64,000 nt of DNA from Pseudomonas sp. MYb327 (GTDB lineage: Bacteria; Pseudomonadota; Gammaproteobacteria; Pseudomonadales; Pseudomonadaceae). How positions within the stretch are numbered: the first letter of the stretch is position 1; each line of letters begins with the position of its first letter. Under the pieces are notes generated by a model that saw only the letters and a list, made by a program, of their open reading frames with translations, searched no databases and was not told the DNA's origin. The position numbers were made by a program, and so were the translations under genes. Positions 17,131 through 28,048 of this stretch are shown here, piece after piece. The stretch lies in contig NZ_CP159258.1 of NCBI RefSeq assembly GCF_040438925.1, forward strand, positions 2,432,001 to 2,496,000, in the 5' to 3' direction.

Positions 17131-18456
17131 CTACAGCAGCGAAAGCGTGTAGTTGATGATGAAGCGACTTTGATCAACGTCCCGACCCGCCTCGGTGTTC
17201 GACTGGCCGTTACGCAGGGAGAAAGCCAGGTTCTTGAACGTACCCGACTGAATCACATAGTCCAGCACCATATCGCGCTCCCACTCCGATTGATCACTGG
17301 CGTTGTGGGCCTTGATGTCAGTGCCCTTCAGATAAACGATTGAAGCTTTCAGGCCCGGCACGCCCAGCGGTGCGAAGTCGTAGGCGTACTGACCAAAACT
17401 GGTTTGCTCCCCCGCGCGCGCAAAGTTCTGGATCATGCGGTCCGTAGGCAGATAGACGCTACCACCGCCCGCGCCTTTGTCCGGCAGATTGCCCTGGTTG
17501 GGCTGGACGAAATTGCTACCGTCACTGACTCGCTGATGCCCCAGCGTCACCGCGTGCCCGCCATTGGCATAGGTGATCATCGCGGCCCAAGTGCTGTTGT
17601 CGATTTCGCCATTGTTGTCATCGGTGTACCCCGAAACGCGATAACCCTGTGCCCGACCTGCTGCGCTGCTATTGGCGCCGCTGGACGTGGTGCGGAAGTA
17701 GCGCAGATCGGTGGTGATCGAACTGCCGCCGTCGATTGGCAGGATGTGGGTCAAGCCGAGGAAGTTCTGGTCGTAGAAATCCTCAAGCTGGGCGAAGTAA
17801 TACTGGGCCTTCAGGGCTTTGGTAACCTCGTAGTCACCACCGGCGAAGTAGAACTTGTTGCTGTCCTGGGTGCCACCGGCGACTGACAGCCCGGTACGAT
17901 CCGTCGAAGCGCGCCCCACGGCGTGTTCAAGCAAACCACTGGTGAGCGTCAGGCCCTCGATGTCCTTCGAGGTGATCTGGGTGCCGGTGAATGACTGCGG
18001 CAATACGCGGGCATCGTTCGAAATCAGGATCGGCAATTTTGGCAGCAGCGTCCCATAGCGCAGTTCGGTTTTGGCCAGGCGCATCTTCGCGGTGGGGCCA
18101 AAGCTACTCCATGTATCAGCCGCGCCGTCACCGTCCGAAGGAATCATACCGCTACCAACGTGGCGGCCAGCACCGCTGTCCAGCGTCACGCCAAGCAACG
18201 CCTGGGCATCAAGTCCGAAGCCGACTGCGCCTTGGGTAAACCCTGACTCATAACGCAGCACAAAACCCTGTGCGGTCTCCTCGGTTTTCGACGGGTCCGC
18301 GCTGCCGTCGCGGTTGTCGCTGTTGAAATACAAGGTCCGCATCGACAGCGTGGCTTTGCTGTCCTCCAGAAAACCGTGTGCGCCGGTGTCAGCCGCTTGC
18401 GCGCAGGTCGTGCCGGTGGCGAGAAGGAATAAGGTGGGGATTGCTCGCTTGAACAT
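17131..18456 (-). CDS. OprD-family outer-membrane porin
   Basis: A 441-residue OprD-type porin. A signal peptide (about 1-21, ending A-Q-A-A) is followed by G-F-L-E-D-S-K-A-T-L-S-M-R-T-L-Y-F-N, the family start, and by the N-D-x-R-V-L-P-Q-S-F-T-G motif. The chain ends in a long beta-barrel. These channels pass basic amino acids or small carboxylates through the outer membrane; the subgroup here cannot be named. Single gene, convergent with the hypothetical gene at 16512. Confidence 0.9.
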   Translation of the reverse strand: MFKRAIPTLFLLATGTTCAQAADTGAHGFLEDSKATLSMRTLYFNSDNRDGSADPSKTEETAQGFVLRYESGFTQGAVGFGLDAQALLGVTLDSGAGRHVGSGMIPSDGDGAADTWSSFGPTAKMRLAKTELRYGTLLPKLPILISNDARVLPQSFTGTQITSKDIEGLTLTSGLLEHAVGRASTDRTGLSVAGGTQDSNKFYFAGGDYEVTKALKAQYYFAQLEDFYDQNFLGLTHILPIDGGSSITTDLRYFRTTSSGANSSAAGRAQGYRVSGYTDDNNGEIDNSTWAAMITYANGGHAVTLGHQRVSDGSNFVQPNQGNLPDKGAGGGSVYLPTDRMIQNFARAGEQTSFGQYAYDFAPLGVPGLKASIVYLKGTDIKAHNASDQSEWERDMVLDYVIQSGTFKNLAFSLRNGQSNTEAGRDVDQSRFIINYTLSLL

Positions 18457-18863
18457 ACGGTGCTCCTGGAAAGTTTCTTATTGTTTTGGATGTTTCGCCG
18501 CCATTGCTCAGGCCATGGGCGCCCGACGCTGGCGCTCAAAGGCCCGTCGAATGGGGCACATCGAAAATTTGTGAAACTCTTAAAACATTTCGAGGGGCGA
18601 TTATCAAACGAGGTGAAAGTAGTTTTCGTGGAGGGATAAGGTTTGTCGTACAGAGGTATGGGCGGTCGCCATATTTGAAAATCGGGTCGGCGGTTTTTCA
18701 TCACATCCTCGCTGTCGGTCCGGCAGTCGGGGTCGACCACACGCGCGTTTTCCAGTGATGACCGATATGCAACGGTTGCGTCCGCTAGCCGCCAACTGAC
18801 AACTGGCCCGCGCCTTGCTTTGGCTGTTTATGCGCAACGGCGCGATCGGTAGCGGAGGTACTC
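18457..18863. other. Intergenic region upstream of the porin gene
   Basis: About 400 bases between the divergent porin and the small membrane protein. Reading frames seen here are short and show no family features. The part at 18550-18640 is A/T richer and may hold the porin promoter. No repeat or terminator recognised. Confidence 0.4.
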
Positions 18864-19148
18864 ATGACAGGGCAAGCGATGGTGACAGTACTCATCACTG
18901 CGTTAGTGGCAGTCGCGATCATCATGGCGGCGATATCCGCCGCGGCAGTGATAACGTTACTCACGGCATCAACATTCGCGTTAACCGGTGTCGTAGAAAA
19001 GGTCGCTCCCGAGACCGAGCTGCTGGCCGCGCTGGTCCTTGCGCCTGGCCAGGCCATGATCATGGCGGCCATGCAACTGGGCAGTCTGGCGACGATCATG
19101 GAGCTCATGCAGGACGTCAATCTGGTCATGATTTCGGCAACCTTATAG
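18864..19148 (+). CDS. Small hydrophobic protein (94 aa), unknown function
   Basis: A 94-residue, strongly hydrophobic protein with two or three membrane helices (about 5-40 and 55-90) and many Met and Ala residues. The perfect ribosome-binding site GGAGG (18854-18858) five bases before the ATG argues that it is translated. No family recognised. It precedes the CBS gene on the same strand, with 280 bases between them. Confidence 0.55.
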   Translation: MTGQAMVTVLITALVAVAIIMAAISAAAVITLLTASTFALTGVVEKVAPETELLAALVLAPGQAMIMAAMQLGSLATIMELMQDVNLVMISATL

Positions 19149-19430
19149 CCGAATAATCAAGCTGCCATGAGTGGTTCTTAACGCTTTTCCTGAAAAACGG
19201 AGCAGCGCCTGAAACTCCAATATGTTCCCCCCAAAAAACTAACCACATACAGGGCAATTCCCCAAAGTCGGGGGTAGTTTTGCGTTGGACGACTATGCTA
19301 CCGGTGAGCTGCGACCGATTGCGGGGGACGCAATCCCGGCCTATGGTCCCAACCAGGATTTACCGCAAATGGCGCGATGACCCGCCGCTGGTTTCTGTCT
19401 TTCCAGTGGAACTCCACAGGAGGTGATGAC

Positions 19431-20807
19431 ATGCCAAACGACTCCCGCCCTGCCGTCCTCGAGCTGATCGGCAACACGCCACTGGTGCGTATCAGCCGCT
19501 TCGATACCGGGCCGTGCACGCTGTTTCTCAAGCTTGAATCGCAGAACCCCGGCGGCTCGATCAAGGACCGTATCGGGCTGGCAATGATCGACGCCGCCGA
19601 ACGCGATGGCCGTCTCAAACCCGGCGGCACCATCGTCGAGGCCACCGCCGGCAACACCGGTCTGGGCCTGGCACTGGTTGGCCGTGCCAAGGGTTACCGA
19701 GTGGTACTGGTGGTGCCGGACAAGATGTCCACCGAGAAGGTCTTGCACTTGAAGGCCATGGGCGCCGAAGTGCACATCACTCGCTCCGATGTCGGTAAGG
19801 GTCATCACGACTACTACCAGGATGTGGCAGCGCGACTGGCGCAGGAAATTCCCGACGCCTTCTTCGCCGATCAATTCAACAACCCGGCCAACCCGCTGGC
19901 CCACGAATGCAGCACGGCGCCGGAAATCTGGGCGCAGACCCAGCATGATCTGGATGCCATCGTCGTCGGCGTCGGCTCCGCCGGTACCCTGACCGGGCTG
20001 ACCCGTTTCTTCCAACGCGTGCAGCCGAACCTGACGATGGTGCTGGCCGACCCGATAGGTTCGGTGATGGCCGAGTACAGCCGCAGCGGCACCCTCGGCA
20101 CGCCCGGTTCCTGGGCGGTCGAAGGCATTGGCGAGGACTTCATTCCTTCGATCGCCGACCTCTCCAGCGTGGGCCACGCCTATTCGATCAGCGACGAGGA
20201 GAGTTTCGATCATGCCCGCCAGTTGCTGCGCGCCGAAGGCATTCTCGGTGGCTCCTCGACCGGTACTCTGTTGGCCGCGGCGTTGCGTTATTGCCGCGAA
20301 CAGACCGAGCCCAAGCGTGTGGTCAGCTTCGTCTGCGATACCGGCACCCGTTATCTGTCGAAGGTCTACAACGACCAGTGGATGAATGATCAGGGCCTGC
20401 TGCAGATCAAGCGCTACGGCGATCTTCGCGATTTGATCGCACGGCGCTTCGAAGACGGCCGGGTGATCAGCGCAGGCCCGGACGACACCCTGCTCACCGC
20501 ATTCCAGCGCATGCGCCTGGCGGATGTATCTCAGTTGCCGGTGCTGGTGGAAGGCAAGCGTTTGATCGGCGTCATCGACGAGTCCGATATTTTGCTGCGC
20601 GTGCACCAGGACGCTTCGCAATTCCGGCAGACGGTGGCCAGTGCAATGACCGACAAACTACAAACCCTGCCGCCCGGCGCCAGCCTGGCCGAACTGCAGG
20701 CAGAACTCGATCGCGGGCTCGTGGCGATCATCGCAGACGCCTCGGGCTTCCACGGCCTGATTACCCGGGTCGACATGCTCAATCACCTTCGGAGATCCCT
20801 TGCATGA
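19431..20807 (+). CDS. Cystathionine beta-synthase
   Basis: A 458-residue PLP enzyme of the Cys-synthase/CBS fold. Lys45 in N-P-G-G-S-I-K-D-R binds PLP, and A-T-A-G-N-T-G-L binds the substrate carboxylate. C-terminal residues about 340-455 form two CBS domains, which separates it from CysK/CysM. It condenses homocysteine and serine to cystathionine. The ATG at 19431 has AGGAGGTGA upstream, an almost perfect site. The next gene overlaps by four bases (ATGA), so both steps of reverse transsulfuration are made together. Confidence 0.92.
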   Translation: MPNDSRPAVLELIGNTPLVRISRFDTGPCTLFLKLESQNPGGSIKDRIGLAMIDAAERDGRLKPGGTIVEATAGNTGLGLALVGRAKGYRVVLVVPDKMSTEKVLHLKAMGAEVHITRSDVGKGHHDYYQDVAARLAQEIPDAFFADQFNNPANPLAHECSTAPEIWAQTQHDLDAIVVGVGSAGTLTGLTRFFQRVQPNLTMVLADPIGSVMAEYSRSGTLGTPGSWAVEGIGEDFIPSIADLSSVGHAYSISDEESFDHARQLLRAEGILGGSSTGTLLAAALRYCREQTEPKRVVSFVCDTGTRYLSKVYNDQWMNDQGLLQIKRYGDLRDLIARRFEDGRVISAGPDDTLLTAFQRMRLADVSQLPVLVEGKRLIGVIDESDILLRVHQDASQFRQTVASAMTDKLQTLPPGASLAELQAELDRGLVAIIADASGFHGLITRVDMLNHLRRSLA

Positions 20808-21982
20808 GTCAGCACGACAAAAACGCCGCACCCCGCGGCTTCGCCACTCGCGTGATCCACGCCGGCCAGACGCCGGACCCGACCACCGGGGCGTTGATGC
20901 CGCCGATTTATGCCAACTCCACTTATCTGCAGCAAAGCCCCGGCGTGCACAAAGGCTTCGACTACGGCCGCTCGCACAACCCGACGCGCTTTGCCCTGGA
21001 GCGTTGCGTGGCGGATCTCGAGGGCGGGACCCAGGGCTTCGCGTTTGCCTCCGGACTGGCGACGATCTCGACTGTGCTCGAACTGCTCGATGCGGGTTCG
21101 CACATCGTCTCGGGTAATGATCTGTACGGCGGCACCTTCCGTCTGTTCGACAAGGTGCGTCAACGCAGCGCCGGGCATCGCTTTAGCTTTGTCGACCTGA
21201 CCGACCTTGCGGCCTTCGAAGCGGCGCTCCAGGACGACACGCGCATGGTGATGGTCGAGACACCGAGCAACCCCCTGCTGAGCCTCACCGACCTCGCCGC
21301 CATCGCCCGCATTTGCCGTTCACGCGGCATCATCTGTGTGGCCGACAACACCTTCGCCAGCCCCTATATTCAGCGCCCGCTGGAGCTGGGATTCGACATC
21401 GTGCTGCACTCGACCACCAAGTACCTGAACGGCCACTCCGACGTGATCGGCGGCATCGCCGTGGTCGGTCAAAACACAGAACTGGCCGAGCGCCTGGGTT
21501 TCCTGCAAAACGCCGTGGGCGCCATCGCCGGGCCATTCGACGCCTTTCTCACCCTGCGCGGCGTAAAAACCCTGGCGCTGCGCATGGAGCGACACTGCAG
21601 CAATGCGCTGGACCTGGCGCAATGGCTGGAGCGTCAGCCGCAAGTGGCGCACGTCTACTATCCGGGCCTGCCCTCGCACCCGCAGCACGAACTGGCGCGG
21701 CAGCAAATGCGGGGATTCGGCGGGATGATTTCGGTCGACCTGAACACCGACCTGGCGGGCTCCTGGCGCTTCCTTGAAAACGTACAGATCTTCGCCCTGG
21801 CCGAAAGCCTTGGCGGCGTGGAAAGCCTGATCGAACATCCGGCAATCATGACTCACGCCACCATCCCCGTGGAAACCCGCGCGCAACTGGGCATCGGTGA
21901 CGCGCTGGTACGCTTGTCGGTGGGGGTCGAGGATGTAGAAGATTTGCGCGCGGATCTGGCCCAGGCGTTGGCGCGGATTTAG
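20804..21982 (+). CDS. Cystathionine gamma-lyase (Cys/Met metabolism PLP enzyme)
   Basis: A 392-residue enzyme of the MetB/MetC/CGL family. The PLP Lys206 is in [12 protein letters not shown], and the Y-G-R-S-H-N-P-T-R and V-E-T-P-S-N-P motifs are present. Sequence alone does not separate gamma-lyase from gamma-synthase or beta-lyase, but the overlap with a cystathionine beta-synthase gene makes gamma-lyase (cystathionine to cysteine, 2-oxobutanoate and ammonia) the best call. Cytoplasmic. A hairpin follows the stop. Confidence 0.88.
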   Translation: MSQHDKNAAPRGFATRVIHAGQTPDPTTGALMPPIYANSTYLQQSPGVHKGFDYGRSHNPTRFALERCVADLEGGTQGFAFASGLATISTVLELLDAGSHIVSGNDLYGGTFRLFDKVRQRSAGHRFSFVDLTDLAAFEAALQDDTRMVMVETPSNPLLSLTDLAAIARICRSRGIICVADNTFASPYIQRPLELGFDIVLHSTTKYLNGHSDVIGGIAVVGQNTELAERLGFLQNAVGAIAGPFDAFLTLRGVKTLALRMERHCSNALDLAQWLERQPQVAHVYYPGLPSHPQHELARQQMRGFGGMISVDLNTDLAGSWRFLENVQIFALAESLGGVESLIEHPAIMTHATIPVETRAQLGIGDALVRLSVGVEDVEDLRADLAQALARI

Positions 21983-21994
21983 GCATGGATTGAT

Positions 21995-22016
21995 GTGGCC
22001 CGGTATGACGGGCCAC
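21995..22016. terminator. Hairpin after the cystathionine lyase gene
   Basis: GTGGCCCG (21995-22002) pairs with CGGGCCAC (22009-22016) and is followed by a short pyrimidine stretch. It lies between convergent genes. Confidence 0.55.
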
Positions 22017-22035
22017 TTTCACTTCACTGCTCGGG

Positions 22036-22605
22036 TTATGAAATGCTGGGCTCTACGATTCTGAGCCAAGACCATCGCGCCCGATAACTTTTCGCCTTCT
22101 GCTCGAACAGTTCTGGCTTGGGGTTTTTCGGATTGATACGAAGCAGCCCGAACTCCGTGTCACCCAAGCCATTCGGCACGTAGACTTCGCCGGTTGCGAC
22201 ATCAAGCCCCATGCACGTACCCGCAATCAGGTAGCGATCAATCCCGTCCCTGGTCGACTGTAGCTGAGGATAGGCACCGCCAAACCGCTGGCCGTACCAA
22301 AGGTGAACGCGGGCCTGGTTCTTGATTTCGACGTTAACGTCGAGATCCTTGAACAGACGCTGAGCGGCCTGGATGACCTCGTTCTCGGCCTCCCAGGACA
22401 GATCTTCATCGAAGTAAAAGACGTCGTAATCCTTCACGCCCCACGCGGGCGGCAGGTTCGACTGATGATTCCACACCGCTTGAAACAGGCAACCGGCGGT
22501 GAGCATGCATTGATTCAAACCCAGTGATGGCAAGCGTTTGGCAATCTCGACGTTTACCGGGTTGGTCATTGCGATGCTGAGCAGGTCTTCGACGGTCAAT
22601 GTCAT
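22036..22605 (-). CDS. Nucleotidyltransferase-family protein (NTP_transf_6 type)
   Basis: A 189-residue protein resembling the PF06042-type nucleotidyltransferase-like family. The V-K-D-Y-D-V-F-Y-F-D motif (about residues 58-67) supplies the D-x-D-type acidic pair, and a conserved A-G-C-L-F-Q-A-V-W-N precedes it. The ATG at 22605 has AAGGGA about six bases upstream; an extension to 22635 is less likely. The biological substrate is unknown. Confidence 0.75.
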   Translation of the reverse strand: MTLTVEDLLSIAMTNPVNVEIAKRLPSLGLNQCMLTAGCLFQAVWNHQSNLPPAWGVKDYDVFYFDEDLSWEAENEVIQAAQRLFKDLDVNVEIKNQARVHLWYGQRFGGAYPQLQSTRDGIDRYLIAGTCMGLDVATGEVYVPNGLGDTEFGLLRINPKNPKPELFEQKAKSYRARWSWLRIVEPSIS

Positions 22606-22650
22606 GTTCGTCCCTTTGTCATCGATCTGATCCAAAGGACAGACAATACC

Positions 22651-22734
22651 TCAGGTCGGCGAAATGGTCGCGAGCACGCCGATCAAGATAGTCAGCACCA
22701 GAAAACCACCCAGAAAAATCGCCATCTTGCCCAT
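22651..22734 (-). CDS. Single-helix small membrane protein (27 aa)
   Basis: A 27-codon frame, M-G-K-M-A-I-F-L-G-G-F then a continuous hydrophobic run ending in S-P-T. It begins 6 bases after a strong TAGGAGG ribosome-binding site, reads as one membrane helix with a short positively charged N-terminus, and is upstream of the nucleotidyltransferase gene on the same strand. No known function. The strong site, the sensible topology and the lack of overlap with another gene support translation. Confidence 0.6.
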   Translation of the reverse strand: MGKMAIFLGGFLVLTILIGVLATISPT

Positions 22735-23061
22735 AAGGCCTCCTACAGTTTAAAGGTGCGGTGCAACCGCTGTTGCGACTGCGGACCGTGCCGATATTGT
22801 GCGGCGCAGGCCGTGTGCATTACAGAGGCAGAAAGCGCTGAAAAATACGGATCAGATGAAAACCCGGCCATGAAACAGCGCCAAAACCCGGAAGCTTCGC
22901 CATACCTGTAGGAGCCGGCTTGCTGGCGATAGACGCAAGTACAGGCTTTCGTGATTCCTAAGAACCATAAAAAAACCCGCTGACCGTTACCGGTTCAGCG
23001 GGTGTTTTTTATTGCGGATCAGCTAATCCTGATGCCCCAGTCACAAGCTGGGGCAGCCGGA
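22735..23061. other. Gene-poor stretch with REP fragment and terminator
   Basis: Nothing coding seen. A single half-REP (GTAGGAGCCGGCTTGCTGGC, about 22910-22929) of the same family as the array at 58770 lies here, followed by the mqo terminator at 22973-23010. Confidence 0.6.
22973..23010. terminator. Bidirectional terminator after mqo
   Basis: A stem of ACCCGCTGA-CCG and CGG-TTCAGCGGGT, loop TTAC, is flanked by A residues on one side and TTTTTT on the other, so it can end transcription from either strand. Confidence 0.85.
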
Positions 23062-24717
23062 TCACAGCGCCATATCAGTCGAGGCGTTCTCTTTCACTGC
23101 CTTGGGCTTTTCAGCCGGAGCAGCAGCCGGAGCCACCATCTCGCCAATCACCGGCGGCGGAGTCAGTTCAAGCACCTTGGCGGTGTAGGCCCATTCCTCA
23201 GCGACTTTCGCCGGATTGTTGTTCAGTTGAGTGCCATAGCTTGGCACGATCTGGTGCAGTTTTTCCTGCCACGCTGGGGTCGCAACCTTGTCTTTGAAGA
23301 CTTTCTGCAGCACGGTCAGCATGATCGGCGCAGCGGTCGAAGCGCCTGGGGATGCGCCCAGCAGGCCGGCGATGCTGCCGTCTTGCGAAGCGACGATTTC
23401 AGTGCCCAGTTTCAGCACGCCACCGGCGGCTTCATCACGCTTGATGATTTGCACGCGTTGGCCCGCTTGCCACAAACGCCAGTCTTCGGCTTTGGCGTTC
23501 GGGAAGTATTCTTTCAGCGCGTTGAGGCGGTCTTCATCCGACAGCATCAGTTGACCCGCAAGGTACTCGACCAGCGGATATTCCTTGATGCCAACCTTGG
23601 TCATCGGCCACACGTTGTGCGTGGTCGTGGTGGTCAGCAGGTCCAGGTACGAGCCTTCCTTCAGGAACTTGGTGCTGAAGGTCGCGAATGGGCCAAACAG
23701 GATGACGCGCTTACCGTCCAGCACGCGAGTGTCCAGGTGCGGAACCGACATCGGCGGTGCGCCCACCGAAGCTTTACCGTAGGCCTTGGCCAGGTGCTGC
23801 TCGGCGATGGTCGGGTTTTCGGTCACGAGGAACGAGCCGCCTACCGGGAAACCGGCGTATTCCTTGGCTTCAGGAATGCCCGATTTTTGCAGCAGGTGCA
23901 GAGCACCACCACCGGCGCCGATGAACACGAACTTGGCGTCGGTTTCGGATTTGCTGCCGTCTTTCAGGTTTTTGTAGCTGACGCGCCAGGTGCCGTCTGC
24001 GTTCTTGGTGATGTCCTGCACTTCACTGGACAGCTTCAAGTCGAATTTCGGCGTGGTTTGCAAGTGAGCAACGAACTGACGGGTAATTTCGCCGAAGTTC
24101 ACGTCAGTGCCGATTGGCGACCAGGTAGCCGCGATTTTCTGGTTCGGGTCACGCCCTTCCATCATCAGCGGGACCCACTTCTTGATCACAGCCGGGTCTT
24201 CGGAGTACTGCATGCCGGCAAACAACGGACTTGCTTGCAGGGCTTCGTAGCGCTTTTTCAGGAACTTGATGTTGTCATCGCCCCACACAAAGCTCATGTG
24301 CGGAGTGGAGTTGATGAACGAACGCGGGTTCTTCAGCACGCCTTGCTGAACCTGCCAGGCCCAGAACTGACGGGAGATCTGGAAAGCTTCGTTGATTTCA
24401 ACGGCTTTCGGAATCGAGACTTTGCCGTTCTCGTCTTCCGGGGTGTAGTTCAACTCGGCCAGGGCAGAGTGACCGGTACCGGCGTTGTTCCAGCCGTTGG
24501 AGCTTTCCAGGGCGACGCCGTCGAGGCGCTCGATCATTTCCATCGAAGTGCCGGGTTCCAGCTCATTGAGCCAGACGCCGAGGGTCGCGCTCATGATGCC
24601 GCCGCCGATCAACAGCACGTCGACTTTCTTGGCTTCTTCGGCCTGGGCTGTCGTCATCCCCAACGACAAGGCCAGCCCCAGCAGGGCCGTGTTCATTTTC
24701 TTAAACATCTGTAGCAC
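23062..24717 (-). CDS. mqo: Malate:quinone oxidoreductase
   Basis: A 551-residue FAD enzyme that oxidises malate to oxaloacetate and reduces the quinone pool at the inner membrane. The dinucleotide motif [13 protein letters not shown] is at residues 35-48, followed by the Mqo signature [21 protein letters not shown]. It has an N-terminal signal-like hydrophobic segment (about 8-25), and a C-terminal Ala/Pro/Lys-rich tail (from about 520), both seen in the pseudomonad type. Single gene with a clear terminator. Confidence 0.95.
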   Translation of the reverse strand: MLQMFKKMNTALLGLALSLGMTTAQAEEAKKVDVLLIGGGIMSATLGVWLNELEPGTSMEMIERLDGVALESSNGWNNAGTGHSALAELNYTPEDENGKVSIPKAVEINEAFQISRQFWAWQVQQGVLKNPRSFINSTPHMSFVWGDDNIKFLKKRYEALQASPLFAGMQYSEDPAVIKKWVPLMMEGRDPNQKIAATWSPIGTDVNFGEITRQFVAHLQTTPKFDLKLSSEVQDITKNADGTWRVSYKNLKDGSKSETDAKFVFIGAGGGALHLLQKSGIPEAKEYAGFPVGGSFLVTENPTIAEQHLAKAYGKASVGAPPMSVPHLDTRVLDGKRVILFGPFATFSTKFLKEGSYLDLLTTTTTHNVWPMTKVGIKEYPLVEYLAGQLMLSDEDRLNALKEYFPNAKAEDWRLWQAGQRVQIIKRDEAAGGVLKLGTEIVASQDGSIAGLLGASPGASTAAPIMLTVLQKVFKDKVATPAWQEKLHQIVPSYGTQLNNNPAKVAEEWAYTAKVLELTPPPVIGEMVAPAAAPAEKPKAVKENASTDMAL

Positions 24718-25213
24718 CTATGATAAAACGCCATCCGCCCTTCCCTCTTCACTCACGAGCCCGTGTTTTCACGGCATTCAGGCAGGACGTCGTGGATGCT
24801 CGCACATGAAGATTGGAGGGTGGGCACACAAGGCCGACTGACTGCATCGACCCCAGTTATATGTCCCTTCTGAACTGACTTTTTATCTTTTTTGGCTTCA
24901 GCTACTTGAGCGACAGTGATTCTGTTCACCCGTCTCAAGGACAGGAAAACTGAATAGGTCAAACCAAGTTGGGGCGAAGAATATCACGACATGGCAAACC
25001 CGCGCGTCTGTTCACGACTGGTTGGTCTGGATGCGCGTCGGGTCACCCGATCGCAATGCACGCTCGAACCGGTAGGAGCCGGCTTGCTGGCGAAGGCGGC
25101 CATGAACGTTGTATCGCCATTGAGGATGCCTCGCTGGCAAGCCAGCGCATACAGGTTACGGCGTACGGGCGACTATACTCAGTGGTCTTCAATCGAGTGT
25201 GTGAGGAGCAGTC
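24718..25213. other. Intergenic region between mqo and ilvD
   Basis: About 500 bases between divergent genes. The part at 24860-24960 is A/T rich and could hold the mqo promoter. A paired REP lies at 25072-25146. No gene recognised. Confidence 0.5.
25072..25146. repeat. Paired REP (BIME) upstream of ilvD
   Basis: GTAGGAGCCGGCTTGCTGGC begins at 25072, and the inverted GCTGGCAAGCCAGC follows at about 25132-25146. Same GTAG-type REP family as the array near 59000. Confidence 0.7.
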
Positions 25214-26896
<1,683 letters not shown>

Positions 26897-26912
26897 ATTC
26901 GGTGCGGCGACT

Positions 26913-27059
26913 TCACACCAGCGTGACGGGTGCCGCAGACAGGCGACAACGACGAGAGACGGCGACCAGCGTCCCCACCAGTAACAGCGCCCGCAGGTTT
27001 TCCAGCGCCCAGTCGACTCGGCTGCGTGGCGAATAGCCCAATGCAATGACGACAAGCAT
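26913..27059 (-). pseudogene. Truncated N-terminal remnant of a YjdF/DUF2238-type membrane protein
   Basis: A 48-residue frame, M-L-V-V-I-A-L-G-Y-S-P-R-S-R, continues with D-W-A-L-E-N and a hydrophobic helix, a pattern I associate with the first part of DUF2238 (YjdF) inner-membrane proteins. It then stops abruptly where the family normally continues for another 130 or more residues, and upstream frame is blocked by a stop at 27069. It reads as a decayed fragment. Family assignment is from memory of a short pattern and is uncertain. Confidence 0.4.
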
Positions 27060-27270
27060 GAAGAGAATCAGCAACGTCAGTTCGTCTCATGGATGAGCCT
27101 TGGGCGGCATGAGTCGAGTTCCTCGAAACCGGGCACCTTGACATCAAAACAACTACCGACTTTTAACTTCGAGACGAACGCGTGGCGCAAGTTCGCTTTG
27201 CTACTTCGTCCCATGCGAGGTTGTACGATGACCGATAAGTCGCTATGTTTTCATCGGTCCGTTCACCCAC

Positions 27271-27278
27271 AACAACAA
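27271..27278 (+). promoter_or_regulatory. Crc/Hfq-type CA motif next to a ribosome-binding site
   Basis: AACAACAA directly precedes the GGAAA ribosome-binding site of the NTF2-like gene. In pseudomonads Hfq with Crc binds AAnAAnAA motifs at such positions and blocks translation when preferred carbon is present. Motif match only. Confidence 0.45.
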
Positions 27279-27287
27279 GGAAACATC

Positions 27288-27719
27288 ATGAAAAAAGCAA
27301 GCGTGTTGATTGGTTTTCTGTGCCTCTTCAGTGGCTACGTCGCCGCTACCCCAGCTTCCAGCGACAAGGACGTGGCGCAAGCCGTCGACCAGTTGACCCA
27401 GGCGATGTTGCATAAGGATATTCATGAACTGAACGCGTTGACTGCCGAAAACCTCACCTACGGGCACTCCAGCGGCACCATTCAGGACAAGAAAGCCTTT
27501 ATCGCCGATATCGAAACCGGCAAAAGCGCATTCAAGACCCTTGAAATGCAGAACCAGACCATCACCGTTTCCGGCGATGTCGCGCTGGTCCGCCACCACT
27601 TCTCAGCCCAGGCACTTAAAGGCACCGAGGTGATCCCGACTGAAATCGAAAACTTCCAGATCTGGCAAAAGCAGCATGGGAAATGGCTGTTGGTAGGACG
27701 TCAGGCGTTCAGATTCTGA
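27288..27719 (+). CDS. Exported NTF2-like (DUF4440/SnoaL-type) protein
   Basis: A 143-residue protein with a signal peptide (about 1-20, ending Y-V-A-A-T) and an NTF2-like alpha+beta fold (about 28-142). The pattern L-T-A-E-N-L-T-Y-G-H-S-S-G and the end W-L-L-V-G-R-Q-A-F-R-F are typical of DUF4440 proteins. It would act in the periplasm. Substrate or function unknown. The ATG at 27288 is preferred to a longer frame from 27093, since it begins a clear signal peptide behind AAGGA. Confidence 0.75.
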   Translation: MKKASVLIGFLCLFSGYVAATPASSDKDVAQAVDQLTQAMLHKDIHELNALTAENLTYGHSSGTIQDKKAFIADIETGKSAFKTLEMQNQTITVSGDVALVRHHFSAQALKGTEVIPTEIENFQIWQKQHGKWLLVGRQAFRF

Positions 27720-28048
27720 TGTTTGGTTGATCCTCCGAAAAACCTTCGTGGCTGACCGGGAAGCGGTCTTGATCTTCGTGAAATAGAATTCGCTTTCCCG
27801 GTACCCGTACGCCGTCCGCTTGATGGCGTCTAATCGTTTGTCTCCCCTCTGCACTGGGTTCGAGCCATGTCGCAGAATTGAACATTCTGCACACGCCTCA
27901 GCGATCTAAAGGCTGAAAATGTCAGATATTTCAGAGCCTGTCGTAGGCGTGTTCCCAAACCTTTCCGCGGCCCTCAGACAGTTCTGGATCGCTGCTATAC
28001 CCCCTGTTGATACTTCGTTTTTAGCGAATCAATTGGCAGGAGCATCAA
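27720..28048. other. Intergenic region upstream of the immunity/effector island
   Basis: About 330 bases, somewhat A/T richer than its surroundings, with no recognised gene. A perfect inverted repeat GCAGAAT-N5-ATTCTGC lies at 27872-27890. The last 50 bases resemble the leader of the second lipoprotein gene (29095-29142), showing that the leader was duplicated with the module. Confidence 0.55.

Larger units (their letters stand above)
26897..27287. other. Intergenic region holding a gene remnant
   Basis: Contains a truncated minus-strand remnant (26913-27059, listed separately). The rest, 27060-27287, shows no gene family; it carries the leader of the NTF2-like gene, including an AACAACAA motif at 27271-27278. 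Confidence 0.45.

Noticed and set aside
19341..20621. 426-codon frame opposite the CBS gene
   Set aside because: Antisense shadow; the plus strand has a clear PLP enzyme with a strong ribosome-binding site.
23002..24714. A 570-codon open frame on the plus strand opposite mqo
   Set aside because: Antisense shadow of mqo; Phe/His/Arg-rich translation without domains.
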